NCBI GenBank assembly: GCA_963555705.1
Contig: OY743186.1
Span: 39,357,241-39,421,240, forward strand
Direction: 5' to 3'
Source of the DNA: Ligustrum vulgare
Taxonomy: Eukaryota; Streptophyta; Magnoliopsida; Lamiales; Oleaceae
DNA: 64,000 nucleotides
The notes under the pieces were generated by a model. The model was not told the DNA's origin. It ran no database searches and worked only from the letters and a program-made list of their open reading frames with translations. Of the stretch, positions 10,826 through 21,840 are shown one piece after another. Made by a program: the position numbers and the translations under genes. Within the stretch, counting starts at the first letter, position 1; each line of letters starts with the position of its first letter.

Positions 10826-12133
10826 ATGTCTGACTTGGAGTGCTGTTTGTCCGATGACTCAAGTGACGGAGATATATTTTCATTCATGCAGGAAGATTTC
10901 GATTTATCTACATACATGATGGGATGCCAGATATTAGTAGCTTTGTCTGGAAGAGATTTCATCCACAAGACACCCAGTAGAACATCAATGCTGATGGGGA
11001 GGATGTATATTTATGAGATTTTAAATGGTCATCCAAGTGTGTGCTACAATAATTTTCGAATGCAAAAGCACGTGTTTCAAAATTTCTGAAATACTTTGAA
11101 AGTAAAAGGTTTCTTGACAAATGGAAAGAAGGTCAGCGTCGAGGAAGGGGTAGCAATGTTTCTAATGATTATAGGGCACAGTACTCGTTACAGAATTGTT
11201 GGTGATAGATTTCAACAAGGAAATCACACAATACATAAGTGGTTTAAGCAAGTCTTAAGTGCTGTTTGCCGGTTGGACACCGAGTTAATACGCCCGACGA
11301 ACCAGGGGGTTGTGCATGAGCGCATCTTGCAAAAGTATCCATACTTTAAGAATTGTATTGGTGCAATTGATGTGACACATGTGGCCGCTTGGGCACCGGC
11401 ATCGAGGCAGACAGCTTTTCGAGGAAGGAAAACAAATGTTACACATAATGTAATGCTATCATGCGATTTCGACATGAAATTCATATTTGTGTATGCCGGT
11501 TGGGAAGGTACTGCTAATGATTATCGAGTATTCATTGACGCTGTTACAAATCCCGCAAACAGATTTCCAATGCCACGTGAAGGTATATTATATTACTTTC
11601 TACATATTTTAGGAACATATGCTTCACGCATAACATTAAATCATATTAATTTTATAATTGTAGATGAATGGTACCTTGTTGATGCTGGTTACCCAAACAT
11701 TCCTGTTTTTCTTGCCCTATATCGAGGAGGTACCTATCATTTACGTGATTATGCTGGGAAAGGAAGACTGCGAGGAAAGGAAGAGTTATTCAATTATCGA
11801 CACTCCTCGTGTCGTAACATAATTGAGCGTAGTATTGGAGTGTTGAAAGCCAGGTTTCCTATTCTGAAGTTAATTAGAAATTTTTCTCTTATTAGACAAA
11901 GGCACATCCCTACTGCATGTTGCACAATACATAACTTCATTCGTCAAGAACACGCATTAAACGAGTTGTTCACAGAATATTCAGTGGAGAATATGATTTT
12001 TGATGATGTGCCTAAATCAAGTGATACTCGAGAACCCATACAGTTTGATGCGAGCCAAACAGCTCAAATGGGACAAGTGCGCGAAGAAATTACTAATCAA
12101 ATGTGGACTAATTACTCCACGAGGTCAAGATGA
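10826..12133 (+). pseudogene. Harbinger DDE transposase, one internal stop
   Basis: This is a DDE_Tnp_4 (HARBI1-like) transposase, the enzyme that cuts and moves the element. The frame opens at 10826 and runs to 12133, broken only by TGA at 11087-11089. Catalytic motifs are visible: GAIDVTHV (first D), GWEGTANDYRVF (second D) and NIIERSIGVLKARFPILK (E). The DAGYPN and TIHNFIR motifs are also typical. An 81-bp intron (11583-11663, donor AAG|GTATAT, acceptor TTGTAG|AT) is a multiple of three and free of stops, so it looks like coding sequence. Removing it joins PRE to DEWYLVDAGYPN, which fits the family. Full length is about 400 residues, normal for plant PIF transposases. Confidence 0.85.
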
Positions 12134-12764
12134 CTTTTAAATTTATTTTGTTTAATCAAACTCTGTATGAGTAATTAGAGTTACATGTATTATGGAAGTA
12201 ATTTGAACTTGAATATTATGTTTTTAATTTCTTATAATATTTTTTTAGAGTTGAACATTAATGACATTATTATTTTGTCCAAAAAAATAGTTAAACAATA
12301 TAGATTGTTTAATATAATTCAGAAGCAAATTCATCGAAAATAGTATAAGTAGTATTCTGCAAAATTTCAAACATAACGTGTTTTTCAGTTTTTCATTTTC
12401 AGAAACAATTTTCAGAAATGACAAACAGAACACGTTTTCAGCAACATTAAAAATAAAAATAAAAACGAAAAATACAAAACATTTTCCAAAATAAAAATAC
12501 AAAATAAAATACAAACAAAACGTCACATAAGCCTCCTCAGACTAATTATAATAAATAATCACGTTCTTTTTCAATCTTACAATTTAGATCTATATGCTTA
12601 TTCAAATTTAATTTAACTGTTTATAAATTAAACATTTTATTAATTATCCCCTTATCCGACATTCTTCACTGTACTTCATCTTCTTCCAGCCATCCCAACA
12701 AAAGTGAAAAATAAAAATTCATCGCACACACATAGCCATGACATACATAGAAAGCGTATGTTTG

Positions 12765-13322
12765 TCATGTGACAAAAATTTCCATTTCCGATTTATTTTC
12801 CTGATCAATGACATCAAGAAACAAAGGATCCACAGTCACGTGACTATCCACATGCACCTTGAACTTATGGTCCCACCACAAGACCTTAGCTGCGCCCTCG
12901 ATATTCACCGCCGAGTCCAGAACCATCTCCCGCCGACCCACGTCCGACAGGAACTTCTTGGCGTGGTTAGCCAGCTGCAGCCCGCTCAATCTCGCCGGCA
13001 GTCGAAGCAACTGGCAGGACCGTGCCGGCTGGGAGCCAGCCTTCACCGGAGCCGAGCCGAGGAGTGATCCCCCGTAGTAAATAGACATCTCCGTGGAGGA
13101 GTAGTGGATGGGGACGACATTGGGATTGGTGATGTGAACAGTCATAATCAACTCGGCGTCGAGCACCGGGAAGTTAAGCTTGAAGGAAGTAAGGTCAAGG
13201 GAAATCAAGTAGAAAGTGGGGTCTCGCGGCTTCGATGAAATCACCCAATTGGCTGCGGTAGCGGCCGCCGCTCCCACCAGGGCGGAGCTCCAGCTGAACT
13301 TTCCATCCTTGTTCTTGCCCAT
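12765..13322 (-). CDS. LEA_2 domain protein (LEA14-like)
   Basis: This intact single-exon gene encodes 185 residues. Residues about 10-30 form a small, alanine-rich hydrophobic stretch (ALVGAAAATAANWVI), possibly a membrane anchor. Residues about 35-165 form a LEA_2 beta-sandwich domain, recognisable from DPTFYLISLDLTSFKLN, the ITNPNVVPIHY strand pair and YYGGSLLGSA. LEA_2 (LEA14/NDR1-HIN1-like) proteins are stress-associated and folded, unlike most LEA proteins; the precise role of this subgroup is unclear. The start at 13322 gives MGKNKDGKFSW and is preceded by an A-rich leader. It lies 238 bp beyond the end of the Harbinger element, in ordinary gene-type GC-richer sequence. Function beyond the family is inference. 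Confidence 0.9.
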   Translation of the reverse strand: MGKNKDGKFSWSSALVGAAAATAANWVISSKPRDPTFYLISLDLTSFKLNFPVLDAELIMTVHITNPNVVPIHYSSTEMSIYYGGSLLGSAPVKAGSQPARSCQLLRLPARLSGLQLANHAKKFLSDVGRREMVLDSAVNIEGAAKVLWWDHKFKVHVDSHVTVDPLFLDVIDQENKSEMEIFVT

Positions 13323-13417
13323 GAGTTTTTTTTTTTTTTTGTTCCCTTGTAAAAATGTGAAAGAATAAACGGAAGGTTAGGATTTTTGTAAAAAAGTAAG
13401 GGCTATGAAGTAGTGGG

Positions 13418-13428
13418 TAGGGTTTAGG
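13418..13428 (-). promoter_or_regulatory. Telo-box-like motif upstream of LEA gene
   Basis: TAGGGTTTAGG, the complement of a telo-box (AAACCCTA), lies about 95 bases upstream of the LEA start codon in its leader or proximal promoter. Telo-boxes occur in many plant promoters. Functional use here is inference. Confidence 0.4.
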
Positions 13429-13449
13429 TTTAGGGGGTAGCGTAATGAC

Positions 13450-14786
13450 AATTTTAACCCTGTTGTGCTGTGCTAGCCAGGATTCGCTGTCTGAAAGCAA
13501 TCTACATGCGGGCGCACCAAAATCACGTGTGGTTTTGAAGATAATTGTCGGAAAATATTGAAAAAAATAAAGTTGAACTTTATTTTGATACTAAAGCCTC
13601 TTTCTGCGACCAAGTTCATCATGCCGTGTAATTGCCAATTTTTGCTACAGTATTTTTGACTGGGACCTACCAATAAATCTCCTCTCAGAGCGCTTACAGT
13701 GTCTGACTTGTGTCACTGTAGAAATTCATGGTTTTCGGATTTATTGCTTTGATTATAAACCAGATTTTTTCAAATCTCGACATAACATATATAGTTAATA
13801 ATTGAAGAGAAAAAATATGTATAATTAAAATAGACATATATAAAATTACATAAATTACCTATTTTTACTCCTAATTTTATGTACACAGTACACCACGACT
13901 ACTACTCTTCGTCTCTGAAGTCTTCTTCTAATTCCTAATCACTCCATCTTTCCTTTAACCGATAAGCTCAAACACAATAATTCAAAACCAACCATTGGCC
14001 TCCTACGAGAATTCAGTTCAGTCGAATGGTTAATGGGAATACTAAATAGTAGCGACAGAGAATTCAAACCCAAGCCAAAAATCACTTCTATGATAATTGA
14101 ATTCTCATCAACAGCGTTATCAAATTCTCTGCCCACTAATTGCAATTCAGTGGTAGAGAATTCAATCCCAACCGCTTGTTTTTATTCCGCTGTATTTGAA
14201 TTGGGGATACTGAAGAAGGATAGTGGGATTTCTGGAGAAATTTGAACAATATTTGAAGGGATTGTTGAACAAGACGAATATGCGAGCATAGAGAAACCCA
14301 TTGCAATTGATTGTGTTTTTGTCTCAAGATCACTCAATAGGATATCAAATTTTAGAGAAAAATAACAGAATAACCAAAAAATAAATTTTCAGTGACGTTA
14401 TCCAAAGGGATTCCATTTCTATATTGAAACAAGTGCCAGATATGAAAATTAATTTTGTTGATATACTCGTTCTCGAACAATTTAGATATCTAATATCAAC
14501 AAATAAAATTCTTGTATGTTGACGGCTTGAAATTACACCTTTTTTGTCTGTCTATTTCTTTCAATAATGATAATTTAGGGTTCAAATCTCACAGAAATTG
14601 AGAATTTTCGCCAAATATAGTTATTACAAATCAGTGAAGAACACGAGTTTCTTGACGACATTTAGTCTCAATCGCAACTTTTTGAGTCTCATAGCCATCG
14701 ACTCTCTCTTTGCAGTGTGGATAATTGCAGTAATGGCGTCCACTGCCTCCATGTCCAGTGAGGGAGAACGGGAATTTGGGTTGTGG
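13450..14786. other. No gene recognised
   Basis: Upstream flank of the LEA gene followed by AT-rich DNA. Around 14000-14180 the motif GAGAATTCAA/TTGAATTCTC recurs in both orientations, suggesting an old inverted repeat, but no clear TIR or TSD could be fixed. Reading frames on both strands are short and resemble nothing known. Confidence 0.3.
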
Positions 14787-14788
14787 TG

Positions 14789-14831
14789 TACACACACACA
14801 CCCCCATATATATATATATATATATATATAA
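14789..14831. repeat. Compound (CA)n/(TA)n microsatellite
   Basis: A CA run followed by CCCCC and a TA run of about 11 units. Simple repeat; the frames through it are artefacts. Confidence 0.9.
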
Positions 14832-14986
14832 GGGTATATTTGTATATGTACTCCGGTGTATGTATAAAAATTATATTTATTAGTGATGGTAATATAATGT
14901 GGTGTATTGAGTATAATTTGTGGAAGTAATAAATTTACCCTTCCATTATATCCAAACATAGGCTAAAATTGGTAGTAACTTTGTAG

Positions 14987-15105
14987 AACCAAGGGGCAGC
15001 CCACTTGGTAGGTTCTTCCCCTTACTAAGCACTTGCCTGAGTTGGAGTCCTTTTGGGGGGGTGGGTGTTTGGGTGGGTGTGTAAATGAAAATAAATAAAA
15101 AAGCA
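14987..15105 (+). repeat. SINE-like candidate
   Basis: GGGGCAGCCCACTTGGTAGG could serve as a pol III A box and GAGTTGGAGTCC, about 45 bases on, as a B box. A G/T-rich stretch and an A-rich tail (AAATAAATAAAAAAG) follow. That order fits a plant tRNA-derived SINE. No flanking duplication was identified. Confidence 0.35.
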
Positions 15106-15183
15106 TGTATGTTTCTTTCATAAATCGTAACTATAATTTTTCAAACAAACCAGCACACATTAGTGCCTGAAAATTGACAAGGG

Positions 15184-16376
15184 TGTTATATGTCAGATTA
15201 TTCTTAATGTGTACTGATCATATCGCGTACTTGTAGGTACATATCAATGAGCTTTTTATACAAAGTCATGCTATGCTTATTATATAGCTTGTTTGCCCGT
15301 GTGTGAGAATATGCTAACTCGAATGCTTGCGAGCATTAAGGGTACCGGACGACGGGACCGTCACAAGGGGTATCAAAGCGGGATCGTTCGGACATGCTTG
15401 CTTGCGTTCTTACAAGCAAGGGTCAAGTCATAAATTTTGGCTTAAGGTTCCAGTATTAAAATTCACGAAAATGTTAAAATAAAATAATAATGATAAATTT
15501 CTTAATATTTTATCACAAGTTTATATTAGTTCTCATACTTTCCTAGTAGATTATAATAACACATACCAAAAAATTTACATTTGATCCTAAAAAATTAAAA
15601 ATTAAATAAAAAAATCAAAAAGATAATTAAAAAGATTGTTCATAGGAAATTTGGGGCCCGGACTCCACCAACATCCCCTCAGCTCTGTCCATGCTTACGA
15701 GATCGATTTTAAGCCATTAAAGGCGTGAATTTTCCAGGATGAAAATGGCAAAACGGTACTAGTTAGCTAATCAAATTGGCGTAGGAAAACTTTGGATTGG
15801 TGGGAGCGAGAAGGCATGGTTGGTGCAATCATGTTTTGTTGTGTACATTTGTTTTGTTGAGCGTGGCAATATGTTGCTGAAAATCCACGATGAGGGGCAT
15901 CATGATGGGATGCTTCGATAGGCGTGCGAATCCAATGTCAAAAGGAGTGTCGTCCAACTGAGGAATTAATGAGAGGGGCATAGGGTGTAGGTTGGTTTCG
16001 AAGGTAGTAAGTACGAGATACTATGAGCCAAGGTGCGGGAGCACTGTGAACTCTCGTTCGCTATGCGAGGATCGGACGATACTGCAATTGAAGGGAGATT
16101 GACAAGCCCTTTGAAGTGGAAGATCATTTGAAGAGGAAGATTGCGTGAAGACATGAGGCAAGCGCATCTCTGCGAGAACTCTAGCAGATTAGGTGGGGGA
16201 TTATGTCATTGCACGGTTTCTCTCCTACTCACATGGCACTATAATGGTGTTAATGTCGGATTATTATGAATGTACACTAATCATGTTGCATACCTGAAAG
16301 TATATATCAATGAGCCTCCTACCCAGAGTCATTTTATGCTTGTTATATTGTTTGCTGGCCCGTGTTTGGGTGGGGG
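15184..16376 (+). mobile_element. Small LTR element (TRIM-like) with truncated 3' LTR
   Basis: A 182-bp LTR (15184-15365) begins TGTTATATGTCAGATTATT and ends GACCGTCACA. It is followed by GGTATCAAAGC, close to the usual TGGTATCAGAGC primer site. A related sequence (TGTTAATGTCGGATTATT) starts at 16248 and tracks the first for about 130 bases, to CCCGTGT at about 16370, before diverging. The internal part of about 880 bp has no coding capacity. Small LTRs and a short non-coding interior fit a TRIM or deleted element. Its right half (about 15850-16210) is related, in inverted orientation, to 16440-16810. Confidence 0.5.
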
Positions 16377-16810
16377 AGCTTGTAACGGTCTTGCCGTCCG
16401 GCACCCGCGATGCATGCAGTAGGGAAGCAATCGCGCTGTGACATACTCCTCACCAAATTTACTAGCATCCTCGCAGCGGTGCATTTGCCTCGTATCTTCT
16501 CGTAGTCTTCCTCTTCAAATGATCTTCCACTTCAAAGGGCTTGTCAATTTCCCTTCAATTGCGTTACCACCTGATCCTTGCATAGTGGACGGGAGTCCAC
16601 GGTGCCTCCCGTACCTCATTCCGTAATACCTTGTACTTACTACCTTCAACACCAACCTTCACCCTATGCCCCTCGCATTAGTTTCTTGGTTGGATGGCAC
16701 TCCTTCTGATCGTTGCTTCCGAAACCTATCGAAGCATCCCATCATGATGCTCCTTTTTTTGGATTTCATGCAGTTTATTGCTATGCTCAACGAAAAAAGG
16801 TGCATATAGA
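15850..16810. repeat. Large imperfect inverted repeat
   Basis: Arms of roughly 350 bases (15850-16210 and 16440-16810) are diverged inverted copies. Shared landmarks include CATCATGATGGGATGCTTCG, GAGGGGCATAGGGTG, GGTAGTAAGTAC and the 20-base GAAGTGGAAGATCATTTGAA, forward in the left arm and complemented in the right. The spacer holds the second LTR-like block. The arms look like the same retroelement region present twice in opposite directions. Confidence 0.75.
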
Positions 16811-17939
16811 GCACAATTGCACCAAGCATGCCTTCTCACTGCTTGTTGGACTATTTCCCACATTCGCGGTTTTAATTGGGGATCTGTCTCCATTTCCTCT
16901 TGCCTTCCTAGCTACATTTTTGCCTTCATCCCCATTTCGTCTCCTCGAATCTGCTCCCAACCTATTGAACACACTTTCTTCCGGCTGTCGTCTCCAACTG
17001 GGTGACCTACAATTGTGAAGTCGAAGCGTGCTTTCTCCCACTGCACTACTTGTCTGGATTGAGTATTCTGCCCTTCGTCTATCATTATGGGAGGGATCAT
17101 TGGACCTTTGAGGTTGAGATTGCACTTCATCCTCATAGTGTTGATGACTCTGATTCTGATTCCTCCTCATTTCTTCCATCTCCCTCTGCATTTAGGGGTG
17201 GGCGTGGGTTGGGTCGGGTCGATTTTTTACCGAACCTGAACCCAACCCACTATGATCTGGTTGATAAAAAGTCAACACAACCCAACCCAAACATGAGTTC
17301 AAACCCAACCCAATCAAGTTTTGGTCAGGTTCGGTTATGTTGGGTGGTTTGGGCTTTGGTCCAATTAGTAAAAAAATCTTGAAAATTAAAAAATTAAACC
17401 CTTAAATCAACTATTAACTCAAATTAATTACGTACAATACAAGAAGCTCAAATATAATAAATTGAATACTTGCTAATAAAACTAAAATATATTCAAACCA
17501 TATTTGAATTTCATCCAAATTAAAATGGGCATGAGATTCTTGAAATTTAAGTTGTCCTATATTTTTAAAATTTTTATTGGGTTGGGTTTTTCACCCAACT
17601 CAACCCGATCCGAACAATTTTTTTTTTGTAGAACCTGAACCTAACCCTATTTTTCATCAAAAATCGACCCAAATCGATTGGGTTGGGTTGGGTTGGGTTA
17701 GGTGGGTTAATGCCTACCCCTATCTGCATTCGTTCTAGTCGATTGAGGACAAGCTCCATACTTGGATCGTCTGGAGGTCGTAAGGGGCCAGCCATTCTAA
17801 ATACATGGCCGCTTTGGTGTGAAGCACCGCTATGGCATGTCCGATGACTTCCCGAGCTCTGTCCGTGACTCATTATGTAGGTGAAACAGATATGTAGTTG
17901 TCGATTACAAGGATACGATCCCTCTTTCTAGCGCCAATT
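16440..17939 (-). pseudogene. Gypsy-type gag fragment with leader, split by MITE
   Basis: Reading on the minus strand from the primer site at about 17925-17938 (TTGGCGCTAGAAAG), a gag-like frame starts near 17873 and includes PPDDPSMELVLNRLERMQ. It is interrupted by a 530-bp hAT MITE and resumes as REMEEMRRNQNQSHQHYEDE down to 16787. The glutamine- and charge-rich make-up (coiled coil, then QSQPQRSNDPSHNDRRR) resembles the N-terminal part of plant Gypsy gag proteins. No capsid core, zinc knuckle or pol follows, so the element is truncated. The assignment rests on composition and context, not on a diagnostic motif. Confidence 0.5.
17193..17722. mobile_element. hAT MITE inserted in gag
   Basis: Ends TAGGGGTGGGC and GCCTACCCCTA form an inverted repeat with one mismatch. 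They are flanked by a perfect 8-bp duplication TCTGCATT at 17185-17192 and 17723-17730, the hAT hallmark. Arms are rich in GGGTTGGGTTGGG. The 530-bp element is non-coding. Taking it out rejoins the gag frame exactly at the MQ/RE junction. A close relative lies at 57172-57702. Confidence 0.85.
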
Positions 17940-18411
17940 TGTTGACGTCACTTTTTCCGCAAAACTAGCCAACAAATAAATAAAGTTTGACTTTGATTTT
18001 GAAGTTTTAGCTTAAGTAAGCGAATTTTTCTTTGACCCAATTAGGGTATAAGATTATAGGAGAATAATCCAAATAAAGGGTTAATCAGATCAAGAGCGGA
18101 CTAAAATAATGATGATATCAATTTATGTCCAGTTCGATGCTGTTCTGATAGCCAGGTCGGGACATAATATTCAGATGACGAAAGTTTAGAGAATTTTCTC
18201 TATATTCCCCTTAATTTAAATGAGCATTTACGTCTCTTATTTGTAGTAAGATAGGAGATGAGACACAATTATTATAGCACATCATGTCCGCAGGATGTGA
18301 TTGACACTATCGAATGACATTTCTGACAGACTAATATCAAATGATTATGCTGACACATTACAACTAATGATGATTATTGATACATAATGCGACTGATTTG
18401 ACCACTCTACA
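17940..18411 (-). repeat. Probable 5' LTR of the minus-strand Gypsy fragment
   Basis: The sequence starting TGTTGACGTCAC at 17940 abuts the primer-site-like AATTTGGCGC on its left, so on the minus strand it ends GTGACGTCAACA next to TTGGCGCTAGAAAG. A plausible other end is CTCTACA at 18411 (TGTAGAG on the minus strand), giving 472 bp. No second copy is present to confirm the limits. Confidence 0.45.
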
Positions 18412-18906
18412 AAGCCTCCATTGTTAGTTCAATTGTTAGTTTAATTTCATTTTCTTAGATGAGTTTTTGTTAATTGCAACATCATACTGCAATTGTATAA
18501 GATGGCAAACTACTTCCCTTTTCTTTTTACATTGTCTAAGAGCATCTTCAAAGGTGGAGGTCGATCCTGCTGTGGAATAGTTCAAATTTATAAGAGAGAG
18601 AAAGTGAAGGTAGGAGAGAGGTGAGAGGGAGTCCTTGAAGTGAGAGAATATTCATGAAAGAGAGGGACACATTAAATAAAATAATCAAAACTGAAGGTCT
18701 CCAGCACGAATCTTCCCACTGACCTTGTACAACTTTTTGGAATATTTTATTAATTTCTTGATTGCCACATAGGCAAAAAAAAAAAAAAAAGGACTGACTT
18801 TACCATTAAAGATACCCCAAAGACACAAGACCTTAAAATATGGTATATATATTAGAAATTCTTACTGGCCAGTTTTATGCCACACATAATTTATTGTTGT
18901 CCCAAA
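18412..18906. other. AT-rich gap with possible MITE
   Basis: AGAGCATCTTCAAAGGTGG at 18539 and ACCATTAAAGATACCCC near 18803 look like the degenerate ends of a common plant MITE type (ends resembling AGAGCATCTCCAATGG). A similar start occurs at 47949. No coding sequence is seen. Confidence 0.3.
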
Positions 18907-19029
18907 TAGGGGTGGACAAAGGTCGGGTCGATTTTGACCCTAACCCGACTCGAAAAATTCGATTTTTTTACTTTCCTGAAATCGGGTCAATTCGGTTTGG
19001 TCACTTGTTTTTCACTGCAATTTTTTTTT

Positions 19030-19114
19030 CATGATGAACATTTGAATCTTCAAGCTTTACCTTGCCCTTCCCTGTAAGCCTATAAGTGATACCCGTCAAA
19101 GCCCATATAGTAAC
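19030..19114 (-). pseudogene. SAR1 small GTPase fragment, C-terminal side
   Basis: On the minus strand this block encodes a degraded match to SAR1, the GTPase that starts COPII vesicle budding at the endoplasmic reticulum. The diagnostic piece is LTGKGKVKLEDSNV, which matches the TGKGKVNL.DSNVRP region of plant SAR1. A frameshift lies just before it. The block continues the fragment at 27249-27369 across the Copia insertion: TAAC at 19111-19114 and at 27249-27252 is the shared target site. Confidence 0.65.
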
Positions 19115-19161
19115 TGTTGGAGGAATTTTGTGAATAGTGACGCCAAAATAAGTATAATGAT

Positions 19162-20921
19162 GGTTCACAAATCCGAAGTACTTGATGTACACGTAGGTAC
19201 AATTATTGAATCAAGAAATGTGATCTTCTTTGAAGACAGTTTTCCGTGTAAAGAAAATGAAGTAAGTTCAAATAAACGAACTTATGATAACATACATGGA
19301 AAGAATGATGATCTTCAAGTAAATGAAGAACCGAGACGTAGTAAAAGGCAATGAATTCCAAAGACATTCGGTCCAGAATTCGTATCCAATTTACTTGAAA
19401 ATGATCCTAGGACATTTGATGAAGCAATGTCCTCCCCTGAAGCTCCTTTTTGGAAAGAAGCTGTACGCAATGAAATTGAATCCATCATGAGTAACCATAC
19501 TTGGGAATTGGTTGAACTCCCTCCGGGAAACAAAGCTTTAGGCTGTAAATGGATCTTCAAAAAGAAATTGAAGTCGGATGGATCAATTGATAAATACAAG
19601 GCTAGATTAGTAGTCACAGGGTATAGACAAAAAGAAGGACTAGATTTCTTTGATACCTATTCACCCTTTACAAGAATTACGTCTATACGTGTCTTGATTG
19701 CAATCGCAGCATTGCATAATCTTGAAATACATCAAATGGATGTAAAAATCGCGTTTTCTAAATGGTGAATTAGAAGAAAAAATCTACATGAAACAACCTG
19801 AAGGGTTTGTTGCACCAGGAAATGAAAAGAAGGTGTGCAGACTTGTAAAATCATTGTATGGATTGAAACAAGCACCGAAGCAATGTCATGAAAAGTTTGA
19901 TAAAACTATGTTGTCAAATGGCTTCAAAATCAATGAATGTGACAAATGTGTCTACATTAAAAACACACATAATGAATATGTAATCATATGCCTATACGTT
20001 GACGATATGCTAATTATAAGAAATAACTCCAAAGTCATTTCCTCGACTAAGAAAATGTTAACAAAATATTTTGACATGAAGGATATGAGAGTGGCGGATG
20101 TAATATTAGGGATTAAAATCTCTAAGGCATCCGATGATTTGTCATTTTCTCAATCATATTATGTTGAGACTATACTTAAGAAATTTAAGGCGTATGACGA
20201 TAAACCAATTAAGTCACCAGTTGACTTAGGTATTCACTTAGCCAAGAATACTGGTGAGCCCGTATCTCAATTGGAATATTCGCGTGTTATTGGTAGTTTA
20301 ATGTATATTACTAACTGCACAAGACCGAATATAGCATACATAGTCAACAAGTTGAGTAGATTCACTAGTAATCCAAGTGTTGTACATTGGAAGGCATTAA
20401 ACCGAGTTCTTATATATTTAAGACACACGGTTGAATATGAATTACACTACTCAAAATATCCTGCGGTGTTAGAAGGATATACTGATGCAAATTGGATATT
20501 TGACACTAAGGATTCAAAATCCACGAGTGGTTATGTATTTACTATTGGAGGTGGAGCCGTGTCCTGAAAATCGTCTAAGCAAACGTGTATTGCTCGATCT
20601 ACGATGGAATCTGAGTTTATTGTGTTAGACAAAGCCGGTGAAGAAGCAGAATGGCTTCGTAATTTTCTTGAAGAAATTCCATGTTGGGAAAAGCCGGTTT
20701 CTGTGATTAATATACATTGCGATAATCAGTCGGCAATAGCAAGGGCACAAAACAGTATGTATAATGGCAAGTCTCGACATATCCGTCGGAGACATAATAC
20801 CATTAAACAGTTAATATCGAATGGTATAATCTCTATTAACTATGTGAAGTCAAAAGAAAATTTGGCTGATCCTTACTTGCAAGAGATCAAGTATACCATC
20901 TTTCGAGGGGAATGGGCCTAA
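19162..20921 (+). pseudogene. Copia pol 3' half: reverse transcriptase and RNase H
   Basis: The block starts at the C-terminal end of integrase (HKSEVLDVHVGTIIESRN) and runs through reverse transcriptase to RNase H. Landmarks are [52 protein letters not shown], the YVDDM polymerase motif (about 20000), [15 protein letters not shown] and MESEFIVLDKAGEEAEWLRN. It is dead: TGA at 19352-19354, a frameshift near 19765 after QMDVKIAF, and TGA at 20564-20566 where a tryptophan is expected. The matching 5' half of the polyprotein lies on the minus strand at 24243-26385. Confidence 0.9.
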
Positions 20922-21498
20922 AGCCTATTGAATAGAAATTACTATGACGGAAACCCAACCTTGTAGATTGGAGATCCCAAGATCTTGGTTCAATGGGACA
21001 ACTAAGTCATAAATGATTCAGAATAAAGCACTTATTCCCATTCCTAAAATTTAAAGTGCTATATAAAATGTGTATAAGGATAAGTATACATTTATACTTT
21101 TAATGATTCATAACCTTGAGATAGAAAGGTATGAGATCACCTATATAAGTGTGAAGTGGGGCCGCTTCTACGAGAATTCGAGGCTTAATTCTCTTAGAGC
21201 ACTTATGAAACCAAGAGTTGTCCAGGGCCAAAATGGACTCAACCATGAGAACCGAATAGGTTAGATGAGTCATGGTATTTGTACAGTTGTTTGGTTTTAC
21301 ATGAACAGCTGGATGGTTCAAGACATCGCGTTCACCAACTAGCCTAGTAAATTCGATTGTATTCAGCTAAAGAAGGTTCAAGACCACAAGCTACCTATCT
21401 TGAAGTTATGACTTGTCGTGTGTACTCCATTTGTTAGAGTCTGCATTCCATTTGCATTATGTTGCGCATATCGAGGAATTTTCATTCATGTGGGGGAT
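20922..21498 (+). other. Copia 3' untranslated region with polypurine tract
   Basis: Non-coding sequence between the end of RNase H and the LTR. GTGGGGGAT at 21490-21498 directly precedes the LTR start TGTTGG and is the likely polypurine tract that primes plus-strand DNA synthesis. The last 190 bases are duplicated at 23114-23313. Confidence 0.7.
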
Positions 21499-21840
21499 TG
21501 TTGGTTATTGGTTAATAAATCTAGAATTGAAAAATCGATCAAAGTGACTTTGTATCGACTTCGGCCAAATACTCAAAAGTTCGACTCAATCTGTTTAGGC
21601 AAAATTATTTGCCACTTCGCCGCTTCGGGGCGCACAAATGGGAAAAGAGAATTTTGATTTCTCTGTATGTATTGAAGGGTATATTTGGCATTTCGAAAAT
21701 CAATATCGGATGAATAAGAAATTACGGAAAAAAAGACGAAAATCAGGTCATAAAATTTGACCGTACGACCGCATGGTTGGTAAACCGCGCGATCACACTT
21801 CAAATTCAATTCCGATTTTTTGAGTAAAACCGTGCGGCCG
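21499..21840 (+). repeat. Copia LTR, 5' portion only
   Basis: It begins TGTTGGTTATTGG and follows the full LTR at 23314 for about 340 bases, to GTAAAACCGTGCGGCCG, where it joins inverted pol sequence. The cut falls within a CG-rich near-palindrome. Confidence 0.85.

Larger units (their letters stand above)
7174..12527 (+). mobile_element. PIF/Harbinger DNA transposon, two-gene type
   Basis: This 5354-bp element is flanked by TAA at 7171-7173 and 12528-12530. Its left end GCCCCTGTTCTCTTTACTG and the sequence that follows match the short copies at 1518 and 59656. Its right end (GTTTTTCAGTTTTTCATTTT... to CGTCACA) matches their right ends, so those are deletion derivatives or relatives. It encodes the two proteins expected of PIF/Harbinger, a Myb/SANT-like protein (9499-10492) and a DDE transposase (10826-12133), in the same direction. 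Both carry stop codons, so this copy is probably immobile on its own. It also holds an apparent captured host-gene segment on the minus strand and a local tandem repeat. Confidence 0.85.

Noticed and set aside
12738..13077. Plus-strand frames over the LEA gene
   Set aside because: They are antisense shadows of a clearly conserved minus-strand LEA_2 gene.
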